From Cellvibrionaceae bacterium (lineage in GTDB: Bacteria > Pseudomonadota > Gammaproteobacteria > Pseudomonadales > Cellvibrionaceae), in contig JAGKWQ010000012.1 in NCBI GenBank assembly GCA_021151825.1, positions 45,542 to 109,541 on the forward strand: a stretch of DNA of 64,000 nt, read 5' to 3'. The position numbers were made by a program, and so were the translations under genes. Shown here piece by piece: positions 1 to 9,177 of this stretch; the first letter of the stretch is position 1; each line of letters starts with the position of its first letter. The notes beneath the pieces are model-generated. The model had not been told where the DNA came from and did not search any database. It saw only the letters and a list, made by a program, of their open reading frames with translations.

Positions 1-731
1 CCGCGCGCGGCCAATTCATCAACCAATGCCACAATAAAATACGCGGCCAAATCATTTTCCTGAATCACCAATACCTGACGCGGGGAATAACCGAGCATGT
101 TGAAAAGATATTCATCTTGTCGCTGCAAAGGTTGCAACATTAATTCAACATACGTTTTTTCCAGTGCGGCCATATCTACACGGCGGTTATTGCGAATTTT
201 CTTTTGGTAAAGTTGATCAATATAAGCATCAACTCCACGCGCATCATTAAAACCGGTAAATGCCGGTTGGTAATCTCGCTCGCGTAAAAATTCAATCAAG
301 CCGCGTTGAATTCCGGTATCAGCCACTTCATGCAATGTAGAAAAATGAATATGTTTTTTGTACCCTGGAAATTGTTCCAGAATACGATTGGCTTTGAGGA
401 TGCCAATTTCATACGCATAAAGGTCGCTTTTGCTCACCAAACTGTGATTGTGACCAGCGTTGACCAGCAAGTGCCCTTTATCACTATACAACGCAACACG
501 ATCACTATTCTTAACACCCATATTTTCCGTTTTAATTAAAAACATCGCTTGCGGAACACCAGCCGTTGCCAGATTGCGCACCAGCATTTGTGAACGCGCC
601 ATGGCATCCAGTGACGTAGATTCCTGCAACGTATTTTCAAATGCTAACACCAGTTCGCGTGCACCTACTTGATTGGCACCGAGGCAGCAGAGTAATCCTA
701 AAGCCATTAACGAATAAACGCGTTTCAACAC
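1..731 (-). CDS. Divergent polysaccharide deacetylase-like (NodB-fold) protein, partial
   Basis: The gene runs off the left edge, so the C-terminus is missing; about 243 residues are visible. Translation must begin at a non-ATG codon, GTG at 731 or TTG at 728, because an in-frame stop lies just upstream; a GAGA stretch sits before GTG. The N-terminus is a signal peptide (MKRVYSLMALGLLCCLGA). The mature part starts ELVLAFENT, matching the place of the NodB TFDDGP strand, then QAMFLIKT (TFF strand) and GHLLVNAGHNHSLVS, which resembles the GH-x-x-x-NHT-x-SH metal motif. The usual Asp pair and the RPPY motif are not conserved, so activity is doubtful. It lies 30 nt after the YaeR-like gene on the same strand, so the two are probably cotranscribed. 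The family call is inferred from fold-level motifs only. Confidence 0.55.
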   Translation of the reverse strand, partial: MLKRVYSLMALGLLCCLGANQVGARELVLAFENTLQESTSLDAMARSQMLVRNLATAGVPQAMFLIKTENMGVKNSDRVALYSDKGHLLVNAGHNHSLVSKSDLYAYEIGILKANRILEQFPGYKKHIHFSTLHEVADTGIQRGLIEFLRERDYQPAFTGFNDARGVDAYIDQLYQKKIRNNRRVDMAALEKTYVELMLQPLQRQDEYLFNMLGYSPRQVLVIQENDLAAYFIVALVDELAAR

Positions 732-761
732 AAGCGCATCTCATTTTGCAATTGATAGAAA

Positions 762-1181
762 TTAATTGTGCGATATTGCCGGTAATTCATACAGTTCCAA
801 CGGCAAACCATCGGGGTCCTTGAAAAAAGTAAACCGCTTGTGAGTGTATTCATCCACGCGCACCGGCTCCACGGTTATATGATGACTCACCAGCCAATCA
901 ATCAATGCATCCAGATCACGCACTACAAATGCCAGATGGCGTAAACCGCACGCTTCTGGTTGCGATGGCCGCGCTGGTGGCTTGGGGAATGAAAATAATT
1001 CCAGCTGGGTGCCATTGGGTAACGCCAGGTCCAATTTCCAGGACGCACGTTCGGCGCGGTAGTTTTCTGCCAGCACCTCAAGCCCTAGAATATTTACATA
1101 AAAATGTTTGGATTTTTCATAATCCGAACAAATCAGGGCAACGTGGTGCACAGCATGTAGTTTCGGTTGCACTTTGTTCAT
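762..1181 (-). CDS. gloA2: VOC-family (glyoxalase-fold) metalloprotein, YaeR/GloA2 type
   Basis: This 139-residue single-domain VOC protein closely follows the E. coli YaeR pattern: VHHVALICSDYEKSKHFY, SWKLDLALPNGTQLELFSF, the hallmark RPSQPEACGLRHLAF, then KRFTFFKDPDGLPLELYE. The putative metal ligands are the His of VHHVA, Glu of LELFSF, His of LRHLAF and Glu of LELYE. Family members are annotated as glyoxalase I-like, but the YaeR substrate is not established, so methylglyoxal detoxification is only a possibility. The cytosolic protein is encoded upstream of the deacetylase-like gene with a 30-nt gap. The 350-nt region upstream of its start is non-coding and partly palindromic. Confidence 0.85.
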   Translation of the reverse strand: MNKVQPKLHAVHHVALICSDYEKSKHFYVNILGLEVLAENYRAERASWKLDLALPNGTQLELFSFPKPPARPSQPEACGLRHLAFVVRDLDALIDWLVSHHITVEPVRVDEYTHKRFTFFKDPDGLPLELYELPAISHN

Positions 1182-1201
1182 AGCTATAGCCCTGTGGTTA
1201 T

Positions 1202-1239
1202 TGGCTAATTGCGCAGTTAATGGCTAATCACGCAGTTAA
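1202..1239. repeat. Two-copy 19-bp tandem repeat
   Basis: Two adjacent 19-bp units, TGGCTAATTGCGCAGTTAA (1202-1220) and TGGCTAATCACGCAGTTAA (1221-1239), differ at two positions. They lie about 20 to 60 bp upstream of the YaeR-like start, where a regulator or promoter might sit. Each unit holds a TAA half-site on both sides. No function is recognised. Confidence 0.8.
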
Positions 1240-1379
1240 TGACAGTCGCCAGGGTTGGGGGAACATCGCAGCGAACACTTGCCAGTTGCGGCTTATGCTG
1301 CGACGGCGAGGCTGTACCCATCATGAATAAAACCACAGCGGATACTAACCAAATCCGCCAAGAGAGTCTCACCGGATTT

Positions 1380-1531
1380 ACGAAGAAGCTTTATCTTAAC
1401 CCGTCTTTGTGATGGTTTCCCTGCTTACCGGGGCAAAACCAGCGGTGGCGATAGATAGTAGCGCCCCCGGCAAGGCAAACAGAGCGATAGCCCGATAATG
1501 ACAAACAATCGGGATTGAGAGGATGGAACGT
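1380..1531. other. Palindrome-rich non-coding segment between the REC-EAL gene and gloA2
   Basis: The 350-nt gap (1182-1531) contains nested inverted repeats: CCGGGGC (1428-1434) opposite CCCCGG (1465-1470), enclosing GGCG (1447-1450) opposite CGCC (1462-1465); and CCCGAT (1491-1496) opposite ATCGGG (1508-1513). On the minus strand an AAACC...AAAG...GGG stretch follows, superficially like the GEMM (c-di-GMP-I) riboswitch, but the conserved GACGCAAAGCC and GGTAGGTAGC blocks are absent. It may be a structured leader of gloA2, a terminator region of the che operon, or only processing hairpins. No ORF with a ribosome-binding site was found. Confidence 0.3.
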
Positions 1532-2755
1532 TTATTTTTGTTCCTGTTGGCGACGTAACTGACTCAAATCATTTTTAACCCAATTCAATAAATCATCAGC
1601 AAAAAGCGGTTTGGAAAAATAATAACCTTGCACCAGATCTACCCCCAAATCGTGCAAGATTTTAAAATCCTCAGCGGTTTCCACGCCTTCCGCAACGGTC
1701 GTGAGATTCAGGTTTTTGGCAAGGTCGATGGTGCTCGCAAGAATAGTTCGCTGTTGTGGCCTGGCTGCCGCGCGATGAACCAGAGAGCGATCAATTTTTA
1801 ATTCTGTCGCCGGCACGCGCGATAATTGTTGGGCATTTGCAAAGCCAGTGCCGTAATCATCAATAGCGATGTGGAAACCTTTCAAACGCAAACGCGCCAG
1901 TGTACGTATCGCACTGGCCAATTCGCCCAATAACGCATTCTCGGTCACTTCAAAGGTAATTTCAGCAGGTGCAATACCGTACTTTTCCGCCATCTTGCAC
2001 AGCCAATCCACCATGTCGGAATCCGCGAGTGACAATGGCGACAAATTAAATGCAAGATGAAAACGCAATCCGTATTGTTGCCAGGTGCGTTTATATTTGA
2101 ATGCTTCCTCTAATAAAAAATGTGTAAGCGCATCGATCATGCCGTGACGTTCAGCCAATTCAATAAACACGACCGGCGATATCATGCCCTTGGTTGGATG
2201 ACGCCAGCGGGCCAATGCCTCAACTCCACGCAATAATAATCCGTGCACCGTAAGCTTGGGTTGAAACGCGAGGGTTAATTCGTTATTCGCCAACGCCTGG
2301 CTTAATTCCAATGCGGTGACTTCAGTGTCAGGCGATTTCTTGGGTTCGGCTGCCACTTTAGTGTCCTGAATAAAGCGCAACAAACTACACTCAAGGGCAT
2401 CGGGTAATAACGGTTTTTGGAAGGTTCCCAGCACATGCAAGCCATCGGCTTCAGCCATGGTGCCTACACTGGCGATGAGAATAGGATCTTTCGCACTGAG
2501 GATGATTACACTGCTATTTAATTTCTTTTGCGCGATGGAACGAATTAATTCCACCCCGTCCATGATCGGCATTTCAAGATCAATCAATACTACATCGACA
2601 CTGTTCGCCCCCAGCACATCCAATGCGTCAACGCCATTAGCGGCATCAAATAACGATTGCACACCCAGCTCCTGACACAATGCTTTGGCATACTGGCGCT
2701 GGGTGAGGCTGTCGTCAGTGACAAGCACACTCAATTCAGAAATCACAGACTTCAT
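1532..2755 (-). CDS. Response regulator with EAL c-di-GMP phosphodiesterase domain
   Basis: The 407-residue protein has a receiver domain (about residues 8-130; acidic pocket VTDD, phospho-acceptor D59 in [11 protein letters not shown], Lys in TFQKP) and an EAL domain (about 148-400). The EAL domain keeps the catalytic signatures: E179-A-L in [40 protein letters not shown] and [10 protein letters not shown]. It is therefore expected to hydrolyse c-di-GMP to pGpG under control of phosphorylation. Its ATG overlaps the cheB stop by 4 nt (ATGA), so it is the last gene of the chemosensory operon and probably translationally coupled to cheB. CheA is the likely phosphodonor, which is inference. It resembles RocR-type regulators in domain order. 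Confidence 0.9.
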   Translation of the reverse strand: MKSVISELSVLVTDDSLTQRQYAKALCQELGVQSLFDAANGVDALDVLGANSVDVVLIDLEMPIMDGVELIRSIAQKKLNSSVIILSAKDPILIASVGTMAEADGLHVLGTFQKPLLPDALECSLLRFIQDTKVAAEPKKSPDTEVTALELSQALANNELTLAFQPKLTVHGLLLRGVEALARWRHPTKGMISPVVFIELAERHGMIDALTHFLLEEAFKYKRTWQQYGLRFHLAFNLSPLSLADSDMVDWLCKMAEKYGIAPAEITFEVTENALLGELASAIRTLARLRLKGFHIAIDDYGTGFANAQQLSRVPATELKIDRSLVHRAAARPQQRTILASTIDLAKNLNLTTVAEGVETAEDFKILHDLGVDLVQGYYFSKPLFADDLLNWVKNDLSQLRRQQEQK

Positions 2756-3798
2756 GCCTTGCCTCCCAACACTGCCGGGATTTGCGACAATGGCATAATT
2801 TCTTTTGCGGCACCCAGGTTAATAGCTTCTTTGGGCATACCAAATACCACGCAGGATTGCTCATCCTGTGCGATAGTCCTGCAACCAACCTGGCGCATTT
2901 CCAACAACCCGCGCGCGCCATCATCCCCCATACCGGTCATAATAATTCCCATGGCGTTGCGGCCAGCGTAACGCGCAGCAGAGCGAAATAACACATCTAC
3001 AGAAGGGCAATGACGATTCACACTTGGCCCACGAAAAACCTTGGCAATATATTGGGCTCCCGAACGCTGTACTTCCAGATGATGCCCTCCCGGAGCGATT
3101 AATACGCGCCCGGGAATTAAACGATCACCACTCTCCGCTTCTTTCACATCCACTTCACAGAGTCCGTCAAGGCGTTTGGCAAACGCAGCGGTGAACTTTT
3201 CCGGCATGTGTTGTACCACGGCAATACCCGGACAAGTGCGTGGAATTTTACTGAGGATCTCTTCCAGTGCCTGGGTACCACCAGTCGATGTTCCTATCAC
3301 AATGATGGTATCTGTCGTCGCGGTCATAGCGACAAGATCGGTCGCCGGTGCCGCCACCGCTACCGGTTTTTTATCGGCGACAGATACACGGCGCGATACG
3401 TGCGCACCCGCAGCACCACGCACGGTTTGCCATAACAAATGTTTGGCTTCGAGTAGAAAATCTTTCACACCCAATTGCGGTTTGGTAATGATATCGATGG
3501 CACCAGCAGCCAATGCTTGCAACGTTAACTCTGCCCCTTTTTCTGCTAACGAAGAACAAATAATTACGGGTGTGGGTCGCTCTTGCATTAACTGCCGCAG
3601 AAATGTCAGGCCATCCATGCGCGGCATTTCAATATCCAGCAGCACTACATCCGGCCATTTTTTTTGCATCTGCTGCTGCGCAAATATGGGATCAGAAGCA
3701 GTAGCGTAGACACTGATATCGGGCGCCTCATTGAGAACACCGCTCAGTACCTGGCGCACCACGGCTGAATCATCCACCACCAGCACATTAATAGTCAT
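2752..3798 (-). CDS. cheB: CheB, chemoreceptor glutamate methylesterase/glutamine deamidase
   Basis: The 348-residue protein has an N-terminal receiver domain (D55 in [13 protein letters not shown]) and a C-terminal methylesterase domain. The catalytic triad is visible: Ser in VIGTSTGG (about 171), His in VVQHMP (about 197) and Asp in MTGMGDDGA (about 293). The loop APGGHHLE is also typical. CheB removes methyl groups from receptor glutamates and so drives adaptation, being activated by phosphotransfer from CheA. It follows cheD after a 100-nt gap and overlaps the downstream REC-EAL gene by 4 nt. Length and motifs are normal for the family. Confidence 0.96.
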   Translation of the reverse strand: MTINVLVVDDSAVVRQVLSGVLNEAPDISVYATASDPIFAQQQMQKKWPDVVLLDIEMPRMDGLTFLRQLMQERPTPVIICSSLAEKGAELTLQALAAGAIDIITKPQLGVKDFLLEAKHLLWQTVRGAAGAHVSRRVSVADKKPVAVAAPATDLVAMTATTDTIIVIGTSTGGTQALEEILSKIPRTCPGIAVVQHMPEKFTAAFAKRLDGLCEVDVKEAESGDRLIPGRVLIAPGGHHLEVQRSGAQYIAKVFRGPSVNRHCPSVDVLFRSAARYAGRNAMGIIMTGMGDDGARGLLEMRQVGCRTIAQDEQSCVVFGMPKEAINLGAAKEIMPLSQIPAVLGGKA

Positions 3799-3898
3799 AG
3801 CATCTCAACTTTTACATAGATTGGCTTGCTTGCGCGAGCAAATAATCAGGCTGCACGATTTCACCAAGTATTGTCGATAAGCGCGGCTTTTCAACAAC

Positions 3899-4381
3899 TT
3901 AACCAGCATTCATTTGATAATGTTTTAACTGAATTTCCCCGGTAGATATAATCAGTGTAAGGGAGCGAGAAATTTTTCCACCCACATCCACTTGCAGTGG
4001 TTTTAATTTTTCCCGCATCAACCAATTGCGCGCAAATTGGATATTATCTGCGCCAATAGATGTGGCAGTACTGTAAGCAAACATATCGCCACCACCAAAC
4101 ACGCCCAGCTCAAACTCTGCCGGATCTGCAAACGACATCATCGCCAGCTTCATTTGCTCAAGGGCATTAGCCGCATAGCGACAATCGCGCCCCGGTAATT
4201 TTTGCTCGGGCATTTTTGCCAACAAATAATGGCAAAGCCCTCCCAACCTCAGCTTCGGATGCCAGGCAGTCAGGGCTACACAAGAGCCCAACACGGTGTG
4301 CAAGCGCTCATACTCAGTACCGAAATACCACTCGCCGGGATGAATACTGTGTAGCGGCTTTGGTTCCAGGACAGCAATCAT
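3899..4381 (-). CDS. cheD: CheD, chemoreceptor glutamine deamidase
   Basis: The 160-residue protein carries the CheD signature: HTVLGSCVALTAWHP with the catalytic Cys at position 34, followed by GGLCHYLLA with the catalytic His at about 51, and a later FGGGDMF loop and GGKISRSLTL strand. CheD deamidates receptor glutamines and often interacts with CheC or receptor tails. No cheC is present in this operon. It starts 3 nt after the cheR stop and precedes cheB, the common cheR-cheD-cheB order. Confidence 0.95.
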   Translation of the reverse strand: MIAVLEPKPLHSIHPGEWYFGTEYERLHTVLGSCVALTAWHPKLRLGGLCHYLLAKMPEQKLPGRDCRYAANALEQMKLAMMSFADPAEFELGVFGGGDMFAYSTATSIGADNIQFARNWLMREKLKPLQVDVGGKISRSLTLIISTGEIQLKHYQMNAG

Positions 4382-4384
4382 TCA

Positions 4385-5218
4385 TTAACGCCCGACCAGC
4401 CTATAAATAGCTGGCTTTACAGGAGCGAAGCGATTACTGATTCCGTGCAGGCTTTCTGAATGGCCCACAAATAAAATACCGCCAGGATTCAGCTTTTCAG
4501 CAATCCGCTCCAGGATTTTGGTTTTGTTGTCATTTTCAAAATAAATCAAAACGTTACGCAGGAATACCAGATCGAACTTCCCCAAGTCAGGAAAATCCTC
4601 ATGAAGATTGAGTGTAAAAAACTGCACAGCCTGGCGCAATTCAGCAATCACTCTTACATTGCCAGTTTGCGGGCCAACACCTTTGCGACAAAAACGACGC
4701 AAATATTCGGGTGGAATATTGCGCACGCGCATGTCCGGATATATCCCGATTTTTGCTTGCTCTACTACAGTACGATTCACATCGGAGCACAGTAGTTCCC
4801 AATCGCAATTGCAACGATCCTTTAGCACCATCGCAATACTGTAAGGCTCTTCGCCTGTCGATGACGCGGCACTCCAAACCCGGAAGCTGTGGCCGGGGCG
4901 ATAATTGGGCAGGATTTCATCCTGCAAATAATCAAAATGTTTTTGTTCGCGAAAAAAATAGGTTTCGTTGGTGGTGATTAATTCCAGCGCCGTACTTAAC
5001 TCACTGCGCCCCTGAGGGCTTTGAATAAAGCGATAATATTCACCAAAACCTTTTAAATCACAGGCCTGCAACCGCTTCCACAAACGGTTGCTCAGTAACG
5101 CTTTTTTCTGCGCGGGCAAAAAAATACCCAGTTTTTGCTGGATAAGTTGCTGGAATAATTGGAACTCCTGATCAGTAGGAATCGGGGTTGCGCTATCCGC
5201 GGACATAATCACCATCAC
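4385..5218 (-). CDS. cheR: CheR, chemoreceptor methyltransferase
   Basis: The 277-residue protein has the small helical N-terminal domain (FQLFQQLIQQKLGIFL...) and an SAM-binding Rossmann domain. Key motifs are RVWSAASSTGEEPYSIAM (SAM loop), FDLVFLRNVLIYF and PGGILFVGHSES. It methylates glutamates on chemoreceptors. It is encoded directly after two chemoreceptor genes and 3 nt before cheD. The C-terminal domain has the hairpin region of CheRs that dock receptor pentapeptides; both neighbouring receptors end in an aromatic-x-x-aromatic motif that could be such a docking site. Translation could begin at residue 1, 2 or 5 (MMVIM), which would not affect the domains. Confidence 0.95.
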   Translation of the reverse strand: MMVIMSADSATPIPTDQEFQLFQQLIQQKLGIFLPAQKKALLSNRLWKRLQACDLKGFGEYYRFIQSPQGRSELSTALELITTNETYFFREQKHFDYLQDEILPNYRPGHSFRVWSAASSTGEEPYSIAMVLKDRCNCDWELLCSDVNRTVVEQAKIGIYPDMRVRNIPPEYLRRFCRKGVGPQTGNVRVIAELRQAVQFFTLNLHEDFPDLGKFDLVFLRNVLIYFENDNKTKILERIAEKLNPGGILFVGHSESLHGISNRFAPVKPAIYRLVGR

Positions 5219-5273
5219 CCCTACTGATCGTTATACATAACATTTTTATTCTGCTCATCATAAACACCGTACA

Positions 5274-6920
5274 TCAGGTATAACGCACAAAATCCTTGTC
5301 GAGATCATCATCACTCGGCGCCGGTTTTGTTGCAGGTTTTTTTGCGCGTGTTGGCGTTATAGGTTGCGTTGGAGCAGAACGGGAACTGCGTGCAAAATTG
5401 TTGCGGGAATCTTCAACAGACAAGGTGAAATAACTAACCGCATCTTGCAGACGCATCGCTTGTGAACTCAGTTCTTCTGATGTAGAACTCAATTCTTCGG
5501 CAGCCGCTGCGTTTTGCTGCATGGTTTGGCTTACCTGACCAATGGCGGCATTAATTTGATTGACACCCGCCGTTTGTTCGGACGATGCAGCGGAAATTTC
5601 CTGCACCAAATCTGCAGTTTTACGAATACTCGGTACCATTTCCTGCAAAAGTTTGCCCGCGTTGTCTGCTTTGCTAACCGTTTCACCGGCAAGCGAACCA
5701 ATTTCTTGTGCAGCAACCTGGCTACGTTCAGCAAGTTTACGTACCTCCGAGGCAACCACCGCAAAACCACGTCCGTGCTCACCGGCACGCCCGGCTTCAA
5801 TCGCCGCGTTCAATGCCAGTAAATTAGTTTGGTAAGCAATGTCATCAATAACGCTAATACGATCAGCAATTTTTTGCATCGCTTCTACGGTGCTGGCAAC
5901 AGCGCTACCACCCGTTGCCGCATCTGCTGCTGCCTTTTGGGCCATGCCGTCAGTAATACTGGCATTTTCATTATTTTGCATAATGGACGCGGACATTTGC
6001 TCCATGGATGCCGAGGTTTCTTCCACGCTCGCTGCCTGTACTGATGCACCTTTAGCCAGCGATTGGGCCGTCGCATTTACTTCTTCAGAGGCAGAGGCCA
6101 ACGCATCGGCAGAGCTGCGCACTTCCCCTAGCACTTGCGACAGTGATGTAGACATTTCCTGAATCGCCGCAAGCATACTGGTGGTATCGCCCGGCTTGGT
6201 ATTCACTTGCTGGGTTAAATCGCCGCTGGCAATTTTGGCAACCACCGCAGCCGCATAATCAGGCTCTCCACCCAATTGGCGAAGTAAATTGCGCGCGATG
6301 AAAAAACCGATCAATGCAATGGCAACCAGCGTTATTAAAGAAATAGTTATCGAAAGGACTGCAGCTTTGGATTTTGTTACCAGAGCGTTGTTTTTGGAAT
6401 TGTCAGCTAGTTCCGTGTTGTAGGCAGCATGATCTTCCAACGCAGTGGCAAGAGACCGCGCATCATCTCCGGATTTTTCCATTAACACGAGTGCGGCATC
6501 AGTTTGGCCCTTTTTGGCAGCAGCCAAAATTCCGGGGAGATGCCCCACAAAACTTTCAAAGAATTTTTTATCCGCCGCAAACAAAGCTTTATCTTTATCA
6601 TTAGCTAAAAATTCTTCGTACTTTTTAATACCATTTCGAGCATCATTCATCGCCTTATTTAAATCCGACTCAAGCTTTTCTATTTGTGCCGGATCTGTAT
6701 TTAATACAAAGCGACTTAAGCGAATACGAAAACGATAAACATTATTCTGAATTTCCGATAGGAGATTCATGCTGGGAATAACATTGTCATTGCTGTAATT
6801 CGCCTGCTCAAAAACGGTATTAATCTGCACCTGGGCAGCACCAGCTAGAATAATAATTCCCAGTAACGCAGTAGCGACCAGCAATAACATTTTTTTTGCA
6901 ACAGTCATGTTTAGCTCCAT
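5274..6920 (-). CDS. Methyl-accepting chemotaxis protein (tandem copy 2)
   Basis: The 548-residue receptor has TM1 near residues 9-28, a helical periplasmic domain of four-helix-bundle type, TM2 near 188-210, a HAMP-like segment ([19 protein letters not shown]) and a long cytoplasmic signalling domain with the conserved tip [16 protein letters not shown] and [17 protein letters not shown]. The start is M1 or M5 (MTVAKKM). Its ligand is unknown. It is the second of two adjacent receptors whose signalling domains are almost the same, indicating tandem duplication with divergence of the sensor part. The last residues are DFVRYT, an aromatic-x-x-aromatic tail that may bind CheR or CheB. Confidence 0.95.
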   Translation of the reverse strand: MELNMTVAKKMLLLVATALLGIIILAGAAQVQINTVFEQANYSNDNVIPSMNLLSEIQNNVYRFRIRLSRFVLNTDPAQIEKLESDLNKAMNDARNGIKKYEEFLANDKDKALFAADKKFFESFVGHLPGILAAAKKGQTDAALVLMEKSGDDARSLATALEDHAAYNTELADNSKNNALVTKSKAAVLSITISLITLVAIALIGFFIARNLLRQLGGEPDYAAAVVAKIASGDLTQQVNTKPGDTTSMLAAIQEMSTSLSQVLGEVRSSADALASASEEVNATAQSLAKGASVQAASVEETSASMEQMSASIMQNNENASITDGMAQKAAADAATGGSAVASTVEAMQKIADRISVIDDIAYQTNLLALNAAIEAGRAGEHGRGFAVVASEVRKLAERSQVAAQEIGSLAGETVSKADNAGKLLQEMVPSIRKTADLVQEISAASSEQTAGVNQINAAIGQVSQTMQQNAAAAEELSSTSEELSSQAMRLQDAVSYFTLSVEDSRNNFARSSRSAPTQPITPTRAKKPATKPAPSDDDLDKDFVRYT

Positions 6921-6968
6921 TAAGATCTTTGATCACAAATTCCCAATGTTTTGATTGGGTGAATTTTA

Positions 6969-8639
6969 TCAGTTAAAACGTACAAAGTTATCATCCAGGT
7001 CATCACCACTGACTGCATGTTTCGCAGTGATTTTTTTAGGGCCTTGGCCGGATGGTTTGGTTAATGTCGTGGGCGATGTTTTTTTAAATGAGCTATTAGC
7101 CGCTTCAGCATGCAATTTGAAATAGGTCATTGATTCCTGCAACCGAATTGCCTGCGCACTCATTTCTTCTGAAGTCGAACTTAACTCTTCCGATGCCGCT
7201 GCGTTTTGTTGCAAAGTTTGACTCACCTGACCAATAGCACCGTTAATTTGTGCAACACCGGCATTTTGCTCGGAGGACGCCGCCGCAATTTCTTGCACCA
7301 AATCCGCTGTTTTACGAATTGCGGGCACCATATTGTTGAGCATCGTTCCCGCTGTTTCAGCGCGTTTCACTGTATCTAATGCCAATGTCCCGATTTCCTG
7401 TGCAGCGACCTGACTACGCTCGGCAAGCTTACGGACTTCAGAGGCCACAACTGCAAATCCGCGACCATGTTCACCGGCGCGCCCGGCTTCAATGGCCGCA
7501 TTTAAAGCCAGCAAGTTCGTTTGATAGGCAATGTCATCAATCACACTGATTCGTTCAGCAATTTTTTGCATTGCTTGCACGGTATTCATTACCGCTTCGC
7601 CACCGGTCGCCGCATCTGTCGCCGCTTTTTGAGCCATACCATCGGTAATTTTTGCGTTCTCGCTATTTTGCGAAATAGACGCCGACATTTGCTCCATAGA
7701 GGCAGAGGTTTCCTCTACGCTCGCTGCTTGTATCGATGCGCCTTTTGCCAACGATTGTGCCGTTGCATTCACTTCTTCCGATGCCGATGACAAGGCATCA
7801 GCTGAACTGCGTACATCGCCAATAATTTCGGCAAGTTGCTTGCGCATATTGGCCACACTGGCTAGCAATGAACTTTGATCGCCGTGTTTGAGCTGGATAT
7901 CAATATTGAGATAACCGTTGGCCACTTGTGAAACCACATCAGCCGTGTACGCCGGTTCACCGCCCAGGGTTTTAAACATATCGCGAAAAATAATCACCAT
8001 CGTCCCGATAATAACGGTCGATGCAACAACACAAATAATGACCAGAATATTTACGGTTTCGTTATAAACTATTTCTGTTTTTTTATCTGACTCATCCAGA
8101 TATTGCTCGAAACCGGTTTTAGTAGTGGCCGCCAGAGCTTCCATTTGCGACGCTGTTTCGCGATCCATACCACTGACCTGTTTATCAACCGCTTTGCCAG
8201 TATTAGGTTCATCCTGATCAAAATCGCCTAAAGCAGCACGATAATTTTTTCCCAATGTCGCATGCTCTGTTTGAAGCTTTTCAATTGCTTCCGTTGAAAT
8301 GCCTTCTTCTTTTTGCAATGCCATCGCTTTAGCCAAATGGTTTTGTACGGTTTTTTCGGCCTGGTTAAATCCATCGGCATATTTCACAAATTGTTCCGGT
8401 TCGTTGCCGCGAATAAGGATATTTTTCCATTCCTGCACTTGGGTTTTAAACGTGATGGCGGAACCTTGAATCTCACCCAAAATATCCGCGCGACGTTGCA
8501 CGTGCACATTGGTTTCATCAACAATTGCGTTGAATTGACGAATTTGTAAATAGGCGGAGCCACCCAGAACACACAATCCCAAAATGATAAGGGCACTGAG
8601 CAACAATATTTTGGACTTCAAGGTTAAATTGGCTAACAC
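6969..8639 (-). CDS. Methyl-accepting chemotaxis protein (tandem copy 1)
   Basis: This 556-residue receptor has TM1 at about residues 11-31, a periplasmic helical bundle of about 160 residues ([12 protein letters not shown]..., [13 protein letters not shown]...), TM2 at about 195-216, a GGEPAY/HAMP-like segment and the signalling domain with [17 protein letters not shown]. The region from SSADAL to the tip is nearly the same as in the following receptor gene, while the periplasmic parts differ. It lies 28 nt after cheW and 48 nt before the second receptor. The C-terminus ends NFVRFN, again aromatic-x-x-aromatic after a flexible Pro/Lys-rich linker. The stimulus is unknown. Confidence 0.95.
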   Translation of the reverse strand: MLANLTLKSKILLLSALIILGLCVLGGSAYLQIRQFNAIVDETNVHVQRRADILGEIQGSAITFKTQVQEWKNILIRGNEPEQFVKYADGFNQAEKTVQNHLAKAMALQKEEGISTEAIEKLQTEHATLGKNYRAALGDFDQDEPNTGKAVDKQVSGMDRETASQMEALAATTKTGFEQYLDESDKKTEIVYNETVNILVIICVVASTVIIGTMVIIFRDMFKTLGGEPAYTADVVSQVANGYLNIDIQLKHGDQSSLLASVANMRKQLAEIIGDVRSSADALSSASEEVNATAQSLAKGASIQAASVEETSASMEQMSASISQNSENAKITDGMAQKAATDAATGGEAVMNTVQAMQKIAERISVIDDIAYQTNLLALNAAIEAGRAGEHGRGFAVVASEVRKLAERSQVAAQEIGTLALDTVKRAETAGTMLNNMVPAIRKTADLVQEIAAASSEQNAGVAQINGAIGQVSQTLQQNAAASEELSSTSEEMSAQAIRLQESMTYFKLHAEAANSSFKKTSPTTLTKPSGQGPKKITAKHAVSGDDLDDNFVRFN

Positions 8640-8667
8640 GGTAACTCCCTCACAACAATAAATTAGG

Positions 8668-9177
8668 TTATTGCAGCTGGGCTTCTACCAAATGCGCCAG
8701 CTCGCGGATGGACAAGGCATTATTTGCATCCAGCAATACCACAAATTCATCCTCGCGCTTGGCAATACCTTGAATAAACTCGGCGCGAATATTGGCTCCA
8801 AAAGACGGGGCATCTTCAATATTTTCATCGTCCATTTCGATCACTTCACTTACTGCATCCGCAAGCAAACCCAGCACATGGTTTTGCTCGTTGTTTTGCA
8901 ATTCCACCACAATAATGCAGGTACGCTTTTGCACCTCAATGGACTTACGCCCCAAGCGCACTGCCAAATCAATAACCGGTACTACTTCACCGCGCAAATT
9001 AATTACACCGCGCAAAAAATTGGGCATCAATGGCACTTCAGTAATGCCACTGTATTCAATAATTTCACGGGTCTGCGACAGCTCCAGACCGTAATGCTCA
9101 TTGCCAATACGGAACGTAAGATATTGCTTGATCACTTCCGGGGAACCGGTCTTTTTTTGTTTACTTGCCTGATTCAT
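8668..9177 (-). CDS. cheW: CheW, chemotaxis coupling protein
   Basis: The 169-residue protein is a single CheW domain with motifs [50 protein letters not shown] and [15 protein letters not shown]. CheW couples receptors to the CheA P5 domain in the signalling array. It has a short hydrophilic N-terminal tail. Its ATG immediately follows the cheA stop (the genes abut at 9177/9178), so translational coupling is likely. Confidence 0.95.
   Translation of the reverse strand: MNQASKQKKTGSPEVIKQYLTFRIGNEHYGLELSQTREIIEYSGITEVPLMPNFLRGVINLRGEVVPVIDLAVRLGRKSIEVQKRTCIIVVELQNNEQNHVLGLLADAVSEVIEMDDENIEDAPSFGANIRAEFIQGIAKREDEFVVLLDANNALSIRELAHLVEAQLQ

Noticed and set aside
1380..1440. c-di-GMP-I (GEMM) riboswitch on minus
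   Set aside because: AAACC, AAAG and GGG elements are present, but the conserved GACGCAAAGCC and GGTAGGTAGC segments are not, so I do not annotate it as a riboswitch.
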